Source of the DNA: CAYQTL01 sp964420405
GTDB lineage: Bacteria > Acidobacteriota > Thermoanaerobaculia > Thermoanaerobaculales > Sulfomarinibacteraceae
DNA: 28,973 nt
Assembly (NCBI GenBank): GCA_964420405.1
Contig: CAYQTL010000064.1
Span: forward strand, 1 to 28,973
Direction: 5' to 3'
Numbering within the stretch: position 1 is the stretch's first letter; the number at the start of each line of letters is the position of its first letter. A program made the translations under genes and the position numbers. The notes beneath the pieces were generated by a model that was not told the origin of the DNA, did no database searches, and saw only the letters and a program-made list of their open reading frames with translations. This document shows, piece after piece, positions 22,802 to 28,973 of the stretch.

Positions 22802-22867
22802 GACGTCGTCCTCCTTGTTGTCCGTCGATTCTGTTGCCCCGCATGCACGGGTGACGTACCGACACAA

Positions 22868-22884
22868 CCCGGTTCGGAACCGGG
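22868..22884. terminator. Hairpin between two minus-strand genes
   Basis: CCCGGTTC and GAACCGGG flank one base, a perfect 8-bp inverted repeat. It lies between the 71-residue gene and the exported-protein gene and may be an attenuator or a weak terminator without a T-tract. Confidence 0.45.
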
Positions 22885-22898
22885 ACACCCATCTCGGC

Positions 22899-23114
22899 TC
22901 ATGACGACTCCGGCTCCCAGGCGGCGCCGGGTCGGGGGTGTCGCTGCACCTCCTCGAGCACGAGGGCCATGAACGCCTGCAGCTCGCCCGGTGACGCGAA
23001 CGCCGCCCGGCGGCCCGTCTGCACGTGCTCGACCCGTCCGTGGAACACCTCGTTGGAAAGGTCCGCATCGCTGCTCAGGCTCACCAGAAAGGCGCGCCAC
23101 GACGGCAGGTCCAC
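22899..23114 (-). CDS. Small conserved protein
   Basis: The 71-residue protein contains FHGRVEHVQTGRRAAFASPGELQAFMALVLEEVQRHP. This block recurs in small bacterial proteins I have seen described only as hypothetical. GGGAGG lies seven bases before the GTG start, which supports it being real. There is no signal peptide. It is the first gene of the minus-strand run toward the exported proteins. Function is unknown. Confidence 0.65.
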   Translation of the reverse strand: MDLPSWRAFLVSLSSDADLSNEVFHGRVEHVQTGRRAAFASPGELQAFMALVLEEVQRHPRPGAAWEPESS

Positions 23115-23383
23115 GATCAGACCTCCCCCGAGACGCCGGACCCCGTCGAGGACGGCCGTGATCCGACCGTCGCTGATACCGTGGCGCCAGCGGCCGCCCC
23201 TGCCCCTCGAGACGGAATCGCCCGGCCGCCGGGGCTCACGACGCGGCCTCCGGAAGGCGCCTCGATCGATTGCGGCTCATGAACACCTCGTCGCGCTCCA
23301 GTGATCACGGGGTTGGGGTGGATGAACCGGGCTCTCCGCTCCGCTGGTGACCGTCGACAGGATGGGCGCGCGCAGGCGGCCAG
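23115..23383. other. Non-coding stretch between divergent genes
   Basis: This about 270-bp stretch separates the 71-residue gene from the large regulator. The open frames crossing it show no recognisable homology. I do not see a clear promoter for the minus-strand genes here. Confidence 0.5.
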
Positions 23384-23433
23384 TCATCAAGGAGTCATGA
23401 GAGATTGATGAAACCGCTTCCCCCCGGTATCCT
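23384..23433 (+). promoter_or_regulatory. Promoter and dyad operator of the winged-helix regulator
   Basis: TTGATG (23405-23410) and TATCCT (23428-23433) with a 17-bp spacer make a plausible promoter ending 14 bp before the ATG. TCATCAA (23384-23390) and TTGATGA (23405-23411) are inverted and centred 21 bp apart; the right arm covers the -35. This fits binding of a dimeric winged-helix protein on one DNA face, likely autoregulation. Confidence 0.6.
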
Positions 23434-23447
23434 CTCCTCGATAGCTC

Positions 23448-26360
23448 ATGACATCGACGTTCCTGGCCTTCGAGCCCTTCGTCCTGGATCTCGAATCGGA
23501 GCGCCTGCTGCGCGGCAGGGATCCCATCGAGCTGCGCCCCAAGACCTGGCAGCTGATGCGGTTCCTGGCCGAGAACCCGGGCCGGCTGCTGACCAAGGAC
23601 GAGCTGCTGGACGAGGTGTGGACGGACGTCGCCGTGACGCCGGCGAGCCTCAACCAGGCGATCCGCGAGCTGCGCCAGGCCCTCGGCGACGATGCCCGCG
23701 AGCCGCGCTACATCCAGACGGTCCACCGGCGCGGGTTCCGGTTCATCGCCGAGCTCGAGGGGATGGACCGGAACGACGCCGCAGGGACGCAGCGCGGCTT
23801 CGCCACGGGCCGCTCCCGGCCCGAGATGGTCGGACGGGAGGCCGAGCTCGAACGCCTCCACGAGCTTCTTGCCAGGGCCACCGCTGGCGAGCGCCAGCTG
23901 GTGTTCGTCACGGGCGAGGAGGGGATCGGCAAGACGACCGTTCTGCGGGCGTTTCTCGCCGAGCTGCGGACAGGCCGGCATCCGGCCGTCTTCGCGGGAG
24001 GGGGTCAGTGCGTCGAGCTGCTCGGGGCCCACGAGGCCTACCTGCCGATTCTCGATGCGCTCGACCGGCTCACCCGCGACACGCCCGGGTCGGCGTTGTC
24101 CCACGTCCTGCAGCGCTACGCTCCGACCTGGGTCGCCCAGCTGCCGTGGCTCGAGGCACCCGCCGCGACGGAGCGGACGCTCGCCCTCGCCGGCTCGCCC
24201 ACCCGCATGCTGCGGGAGTTCTGCGTCGCCATCGAGGCCCTCGCGTCGGAGCGGCCCGTGGTCGTGTGGCTCGAGGACCTGCACTGGTGCGACGCGGCGA
24301 CGGTCGACCTTCTGAGCACGCTCGCGCAGCGGACCGAGATGGCGAGGATGCTGGTGATCGCGACCTACCGACCGGTGGAGGTGGCCATCAGGGATCACCC
24401 GATCGGCCGGCTGAAGAGGAAGCTCGTGATGCAGAAGACGGCCCACGAGCTGGCGCTGGAGCCGCTCGGCGCCGGTGCCGTCGAGAGCATCATCGGCGGC
24501 CGGTTCGGCGACTCGGAGTGGCGGCACCCGCTGTCGCTGCTGATCCACGATCACAGCGACGGCAACCCGCTCTTCGTCGGGGTGGCGGCAGACTACATGG
24601 TGTCGGAGGGCTGGCTGGTCGCGGAGGGTGCAGAGTGGCAGCTCACCGTCGATTTCGCGTCGGTCGACAGCCGGCTTGCCGACGGCCTGCGGGCGGTGGT
24701 CGAGGGCCAGCTCGAGGGGATGCGGGACGAGGAGGTCGCGGCACTCGAGGCGGCCAGCGTCGCCGGTCAGGTCGTTTCTGCGGAGGAGGTCGCCGCCGCG
24801 CTCGACACCGAGGTCGAGCGCGCCGAGGCCGTGTGCGGACGGCTCGCCGGGTGGGGCCGCTTCATCGAGCCCGCCGTCGGCGTGAGCTGGCCGGACGGGT
24901 CCGACAGCCGGCGGTACCAGTTCCGTCACGCCAAGCTCCGAGCTCTCCTCTACGGCCGCCTGTCGCCCGGACGGCGACAGCGTCTCCACGCCCGGATCGC
25001 GGCCCGGCTCGAACGGGGTTTCGCCGGACACCACGAGTTGGTTGCGGCCGAGCTGGCGATCCACCACGAGCGCGGCGGGAGCACCGAGCGCGCGGTCCAC
25101 TTCCTGGCGATGGCCGCGCACGGAGTCCAACGCCGCTTCGCGACCGGCGAGGCGGTCAACTACCTCAAGCACGCCCTCGAGCTGCTGCTGCGAGAGCCCG
25201 AGTCCGAGGAGCGGGACCTGAGCGAGGTGATGCTGCGGTACAAGCTCGGGCGCGCGTTCATCTACGCGGCCGGCTACACCGGTGAGGAGCAGGTGGCCAA
25301 CATGGTGCGCGCCCTCGAGCTCAGCCGGCGGCTCGGCCGCGCCGAGCTCCAGCTCGTCGGCCTGGGCTACCGGGCGGCCCGGAGCCTGGCCGCCGGCGAG
25401 CTGGACGTCGTCCGCGAGCTCGCGGAGGAGTCGCGGCGGCTGGCGGCGGACGTGGACGACCCGGTCGTCGGATCTCACTTCCACATGGTCCTGGCGTCCG
25501 AGGCGGTGCTGCGCGGCGAGCTGGAGCGGGCGATCCGCGAGGCTCGAGAGGGCCTCGACGCGGTGGCGGGGATCGACCCGATGAGGCTCGCCGTGGACTT
25601 CCCCCACGATTTCGCGGCCTTCGCGTACCTGCAGTCCGGCTGGGCGTCGTGGCTGGCCGGACGGCCGGACGAGGCGGACGACAAGATCCGCGTGGCGCTG
25701 CAACGAAAGTCCACGTCGTTCGGGAGCCTGACCGGGATGGGCCTGACCATGGTCGCGGCGCTCTTCCGTCGCGATCGCGAGGCCGTCGAGGATCTGCAGC
25801 GGGCGATCTCCGGCGCCCTCGAGGAGTTCGGCGTTCGGTGGCCGTATGCGGCCACGTCCGCCGGTGAAGGTTGGCTCCTGCTCACGGGCGGGGAGGTCGA
25901 GCAGGCGATCGCGCGGATGTGCCGGGGAGTCGTCGAGGCCGAGTCGAGCGGCACCCGTCACTGCCTGACCCTGCTCCTCACCGTGCTCGCCGAAGCGCAC
26001 CTGGCGTGCGCGGCGGCCGACGACGGCCTCGCAGCCGTCGACCGGGCGATGGGGTTCGCCGAGCTCAGCGGCGAGCGCTTCTGGGAGGCCGAGATCCGCC
26101 GGGTGCGCGGCGAGCTGTTCCGCTGCGCCGGCGACCACGGGTCGGCCGAGCTGAGCCTTCGGCAGGGACTCGCCGTGGCGCGTGCGCAGGGCGCGCTGTC
26201 CCTGGAGCTTCGCGCCGCCGTCAGCCTGGCCAAGCTGCTGCACCACTCGGGCCGAACGGCCGAAGCACGCGACACGCTGTCCGGGGTCTACGGCCGGTTC
26301 ACCGAGGGCTTCGACACCGCGGACCTGGTCGACGCGAGGACACTGCTCGCGACCCTCTGA
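23448..26360 (+). CDS. Large transcriptional regulator: OmpR-type winged helix, AAA ATPase, TPR
   Basis: The 970-residue cytosolic protein begins with an OmpR/PhoB-type winged helix (residues 5-102: PFVLDLESERLLRGRDPIELRPKTWQLMRFL, LLTKDELLDEVWTDVAVTPASLNQAIRELRQALGD and HRRGFRFIAEL). A STAND/AAA-type NTPase follows (about 125-480) with Walker A GEEGIGKTT (156-164) and Walker B VVVWLEDLHW (E276, D277). The rest is helical and TPR-like, sensing a ligand or partner in this family (AfsR/MalT/CadC-like architecture). The ATG at 23448 matches the domain start. An inverted repeat lies at its promoter. A lytic transglycosylase gene follows 125 bp downstream. The inducer is unknown. Confidence 0.92.
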   Translation: MTSTFLAFEPFVLDLESERLLRGRDPIELRPKTWQLMRFLAENPGRLLTKDELLDEVWTDVAVTPASLNQAIRELRQALGDDAREPRYIQTVHRRGFRFIAELEGMDRNDAAGTQRGFATGRSRPEMVGREAELERLHELLARATAGERQLVFVTGEEGIGKTTVLRAFLAELRTGRHPAVFAGGGQCVELLGAHEAYLPILDALDRLTRDTPGSALSHVLQRYAPTWVAQLPWLEAPAATERTLALAGSPTRMLREFCVAIEALASERPVVVWLEDLHWCDAATVDLLSTLAQRTEMARMLVIATYRPVEVAIRDHPIGRLKRKLVMQKTAHELALEPLGAGAVESIIGGRFGDSEWRHPLSLLIHDHSDGNPLFVGVAADYMVSEGWLVAEGAEWQLTVDFASVDSRLADGLRAVVEGQLEGMRDEEVAALEAASVAGQVVSAEEVAAALDTEVERAEAVCGRLAGWGRFIEPAVGVSWPDGSDSRRYQFRHAKLRALLYGRLSPGRRQRLHARIAARLERGFAGHHELVAAELAIHHERGGSTERAVHFLAMAAHGVQRRFATGEAVNYLKHALELLLREPESEERDLSEVMLRYKLGRAFIYAAGYTGEEQVANMVRALELSRRLGRAELQLVGLGYRAARSLAAGELDVVRELAEESRRLAADVDDPVVGSHFHMVLASEAVLRGELERAIREAREGLDAVAGIDPMRLAVDFPHDFAAFAYLQSGWASWLAGRPDEADDKIRVALQRKSTSFGSLTGMGLTMVAALFRRDREAVEDLQRAISGALEEFGVRWPYAATSAGEGWLLLTGGEVEQAIARMCRGVVEAESSGTRHCLTLLLTVLAEAHLACAAADDGLAAVDRAMGFAELSGERFWEAEIRRVRGELFRCAGDHGSAELSLRQGLAVARAQGALSLELRAAVSLAKLLHHSGRTAEARDTLSGVYGRFTEGFDTADLVDARTLLATL

Positions 26361-26484
26361 GCCGCGACCGCATCCGGCTTTCACAGCGATTTCATCCTTT
26401 CTTCCTGACTCCGCCGGCCGCCGGCGTCATCGTGGGCACCTCGACCTGCACGACGAAGGGGCCAGGCAGGCGCGAGGAAGGACG

Positions 26485-28071
26485 ATGAGACCACGCCTCT
26501 CAGCCGAGTTGCTGACGATGCTCGTCATGCTGCTGCTGGTGGGTGCCGGCATGCTCGCCGCGTGCAGCGACGAGCTCCCGGAGCCCGGGGCCGCGGGACC
26601 CGTCGTGGAGCCGGGCACGCCTGCCGACGATGCGCCGGCGGCCGACACGGCGAGCGACGCTGGCGTCGGGACGATCGACCAGCCGGAGGAGCTCCCCGAC
26701 GACGATCTCAGCGTCGCCCTCGTCCCCTGGATGGGCGACTACGACGGCATGGTCGAGCGGAGGATGGTGCGGATCCTGGTCCCCTACTCGATGACCAACT
26801 TCTTCCTCGACGGCGCCACCAGACGCGGCGTCGTCGCGGCGCTGGGCCAGGACCTCGAGCGGGAAATCAATCGCCGGGAGCGGCTGCGGACCCGATTGGT
26901 CCACGTGGTCTTCATCCCCACGCCGCGCGACCGGCTGATCCCGTGGCTGGTGGCAGGGCTCGGCGACATCGCGGCCGGAGACGTGGCGGTCACCGACCTG
27001 CGCCGCGAGCTGGTCGACTTCTCGAGGCCGTTCATTCGCGACTCGAAGGAGATCGTCTGCACCGGGCCGGGGGTTCCGGGGGTGGGCTCGGTGGAGGAGC
27101 TGTCGGGAAGGGAGGTGGTCGTCCAGGCGTCGAGCAGCTACCGGGAGTCCCTCGCCGCGCTCAACCGGAGCTTCGAGGAACGGGGACTGGCCCCGGTCGA
27201 CGTCGTGCCGATCCACGAGCCTCTCGAGACCGACGAGGTTCTCGAGATGGTCCAGGCCGGTCTGATCCCGATGACCGTGGTCGACCGGCATCTGGCGGAG
27301 CTCTGGGGCCGGGTGTTCTCGAACGTCACGGTCCACCGGGACGTGGTGGTGGCGGCCGAGCGGGACGTCGCGTGGGCCTTCCGCAAGGGCAGCCCGCGGC
27401 TCGAGGAGGTCCTGAACGACTTCCTGACCCCGCGCCGCCACCGCACGAAGCTCGGGAACATCCTGTTCCGGCGCTACCTGCAGAGCTGCACCTGGGTCCG
27501 CGGGTCGACCGTGTCCGCCGACCGCACGCGATTCGAGCAGACGAGGCCGCTGTTCGACAGGTACGGAGGCGTCTACGATCTCGACCCCCTCCTGCTGACG
27601 GCGCTCGCGTACCAGGAGTCGCGGCTCGACCAGCGCATGCGCAGCCCCGCCGGGGCGATCGGCGTCATGCAGCTGCTGCCTTCGACCGGCGACTGGATGA
27701 ACGTCGGCGACATCACCCTCCTCGAGCCCAACATCCACGCCGGCGCCAAGTACTTCCGGCTCCTCATGGACACGGTGGGGGACCCCGAGGTCAGCGAGCT
27801 GAACCGGATCTTCTTCGCACTGGCCTCCTACAACGGGGGGCAGACCCGGATCCGACGCCTGCGCCGCGAGACGGCGGCCCAGGGGCTGGATCCGAACCTC
27901 TGGTTCGACAACGTCGAGCTTGCCGCCGCGCGCGTCATCGGACGAGAGACCGTGCAGTACGTCGGCAACATCTACAAGCTCTACCTCGCATTCCGCATGG
28001 CCGAGGAACGGCGCGGGGAGCGCGCGCAGCGCACCGACGGACGGCGGGGTCCGGCGCCGCGGAGCCCGTAG
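26485..28071 (+). CDS. MltF-like lipoprotein: solute-binding domain plus lytic transglycosylase
   Basis: The 528-residue protein has a lipoprotein signal with lipobox L24-A25-A26-C27. A family-3 solute-binding-like domain follows (RRMVRILVPYSMTNFFLDGATRRGVVAALGQDLEREI; DIAAGDVAVTDLRRELVDFSRPF; VEELSGREVVVQASSSY). The C-terminal lytic transglycosylase domain has the catalytic glutamate E378 in LLLTALAYQESRLDQ, then SPAGAIGVMQLLPST, NIHAGAKYFRLLMD and LASYNGGQTRI. Like E. coli MltF it should cleave peptidoglycan glycan strands while a regulatory domain senses a muropeptide. GGAAGGA lies before the ATG. It follows the large regulator and may be under its control. Confidence 0.92.
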   Translation: MRPRLSAELLTMLVMLLLVGAGMLAACSDELPEPGAAGPVVEPGTPADDAPAADTASDAGVGTIDQPEELPDDDLSVALVPWMGDYDGMVERRMVRILVPYSMTNFFLDGATRRGVVAALGQDLEREINRRERLRTRLVHVVFIPTPRDRLIPWLVAGLGDIAAGDVAVTDLRRELVDFSRPFIRDSKEIVCTGPGVPGVGSVEELSGREVVVQASSSYRESLAALNRSFEERGLAPVDVVPIHEPLETDEVLEMVQAGLIPMTVVDRHLAELWGRVFSNVTVHRDVVVAAERDVAWAFRKGSPRLEEVLNDFLTPRRHRTKLGNILFRRYLQSCTWVRGSTVSADRTRFEQTRPLFDRYGGVYDLDPLLLTALAYQESRLDQRMRSPAGAIGVMQLLPSTGDWMNVGDITLLEPNIHAGAKYFRLLMDTVGDPEVSELNRIFFALASYNGGQTRIRRLRRETAAQGLDPNLWFDNVELAAARVIGRETVQYVGNIYKLYLAFRMAEERRGERAQRTDGRRGPAPRSP

Positions 28072-28163
28072 CCCGCGGTCATCGCGGAGGGTCTCCGGGC
28101 CGGTCGACATTCAGAGGACTTTGAGGCCTTCTTGATGACCCGCCCCGGGGTCGCGCCATACCG

Positions 28164-28204
28164 TGATCGTCACGATCAACCGGCAACCCGGCTCGAGGCC
28201 GGGT
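28164..28204 (+). promoter_or_regulatory. Operator-like dyad and hairpin upstream of the alkylsulfatase gene
   Basis: TGATCGT-C-ACGATCA (28164-28178) is a perfect 15-bp dyad typical of a homodimeric regulator site. Shortly after it, ACCCGGC and GCCGGGT (28186-28204) form a 7-bp hairpin in the leader. Both lie 64-104 bp before the ATG at 28268. The gap 28072-28163 holds no gene. Confidence 0.5.
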
Positions 28205-28267
28205 GCTCGCGGGCGCAAAGCGGTGCCCCCGAGAGGACCTCGTCACGAACGAAAAGGAGAACCTGAG

Positions 28268-28973
28268 ATGAGCAACACAATCACGCCGCGAGCTTGCATC
28301 CGGGTTGTGGTTCTGATGGCCAGCTTCGGCCTCGCCGCCGCCTCGACCGGCGCCGACCCCCTCGAGCACTTCGACCCCAAGGGCAAGCCCCCGTCGAAGG
28401 CCACCATCGAGGTCCTCGACGAGGCCCGCACGACCCTGCCGTTCTCGGACACCCGCGATTTCGCCGAGAACCGCAAGGGCCAGATCGCGCCGATGAAGCA
28501 GCGGCAGATTCCGGCGGACGCGGGCCACATCGCCTGGGACATGGACCTGTTCAATTTCATCGATGCGCAGGACGCCTTCGACAGCATCCACCCCTCGCTG
28601 CACCGCATCGCCAAGCTGAACCAGAACTACGGCCTGTACGAGGTCACCAAGGGGATCTACCAGGTCCGCGGCCTCGACCTGGCGCAGATCACCTTCATCC
28701 GGGGCAAGAAGGGATGGATCGCCTATGACGTGCTGGTCAGCCGGGAGACCGCGCGGGCCGCCTGGGAGCTGCTCCAGGAGCACGTCGGTGAAGGCCTGCC
28801 GATCAGCGCGGTCATCTACTCGCACACCCATGGCGACCACTGGGGCGGCGTGCGTGGCCTGATCGCCGACGAGGACGTGGCCTCTGGACGGGTCGAGGTG
28901 ATCGCGCCCGACGGATTCATGAACCACCTGGTGTCCGAGAACGTGTTCGCCGGCAACGCGATGAACCGGCGCC
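28268..28973 (+). CDS. Alkylsulfatase-like metallo-beta-lactamase-fold hydrolase (partial, 3' end outside window)
   Basis: The first 235 codons are present and the gene runs off the window. After a signal peptide (residues 1-25, ending SFGLAAASTGA) the protein shows HIAWDMDLFNFI, NYGLYEVTKGIYQVRGLDLAQITFIRGKKGWIAYDVLVS, and the zinc motif SHTHGDHWGGV (H186, H188, D190, H191). These features match SdsA1/BDS1-type alkylsulfatases, which hydrolyse alkyl sulfates in the periplasm or outside the cell. AAGGAG lies about 11 bases before the ATG. Because only the N-terminal half of the catalytic domain is visible, the substrate class is inferred from family resemblance. Confidence 0.88.
   Translation, partial: MSNTITPRACIRVVVLMASFGLAAASTGADPLEHFDPKGKPPSKATIEVLDEARTTLPFSDTRDFAENRKGQIAPMKQRQIPADAGHIAWDMDLFNFIDAQDAFDSIHPSLHRIAKLNQNYGLYEVTKGIYQVRGLDLAQITFIRGKKGWIAYDVLVSRETARAAWELLQEHVGEGLPISAVIYSHTHGDHWGGVRGLIADEDVASGRVEVIAPDGFMNHLVSENVFAGNAMNRR

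Noticed and set aside
23117..23308. A 63-codon minus frame upstream of the 71-residue gene
   Set aside because: Low-complexity Ser/Gly/Ala composition, no ribosome site and no homology.
23277..26384. A 1035-codon minus-strand frame
   Set aside because: It is the high-GC shadow of the winged-helix/AAA/TPR regulator, and the plus frame has all domain motifs.

Overview
The window is 28,973 bp of very GC-rich DNA from a free-living Gram-negative-type bacterium. Gene content (eno-ftsB linkage, several stand-alone DUF4143 ATPases, many PIN toxins, a large OmpR-type winged-helix/ATPase/TPR regulator, a membrane-bound lytic transglycosylase, and small secreted families I associate with Acidobacteriota) suggests a high-GC member of Acidobacteriota, perhaps Thermoanaerobaculia-like. 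This placement is an inference from gene families, not from a marker gene. tRNA genes carry encoded CCA, promoters resemble sigma-70 consensus, and most genes have clear purine-rich ribosome binding sites.

Region 1 (1-7,500) is housekeeping: a glutamate dehydrogenase (minus) with promoter and terminator, a glycosyltransferase, tRNA-Asn with promoter, a DUF3891 protein, then a phosphohexomutase, enolase, FtsB-like protein and initiator tRNA-fMet all on the plus strand. Two non-coding elements bounded by inverted CCCGAT/ATCGGG hexamer arrays lie at 1.67-1.82 kb and 4.04-4.23 kb.

Region 2 (7,700-19,300) is an accessory island rich in toxin-antitoxin-like genes. It holds a small GVDPITGE/SANT-like protein, broken DUF4143 and PIN genes, an intact DUF4143 ATPase with a dyad over its start codon, an AbrB-PIN single-chain fusion, a small protein paired with a nucleotidyltransferase, a divergent pair linked to cysteine chemistry (ATC-hydrolase family and Cds1-type cysteine desulfhydrase), a VapBC pair, and a second DUF4143 ATPase. 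The second ATPase is divergent from an HTH-GHKL ATPase-STAS-like regulator, which is followed by a 55-residue protein and formimidoylglutamase. At 18.55-19.24 kb lies a decayed second copy of the PIN + DUF4143 ATPase cassette seen at 8.67-9.2 kb.

Region 3 (19,300-28,973) is envelope-oriented: a membrane-anchored alpha/beta hydrolase, a minus-strand run of four genes (a 71-residue protein and three exported proteins), a 970-residue winged-helix/AAA/TPR regulator with a likely autoregulatory site, an MltF-like lipoprotein transglycosylase, and the start of an alkylsulfatase-type metallo-beta-lactamase-fold enzyme cut by the window edge.

The least ordinary features are the AbrB-PIN fusion, the duplicated and decayed PIN/ATPase cassette, the divergent ATPase/GHKL-STAS locus with phased TTACGAT boxes, and the hexamer-bounded elements.
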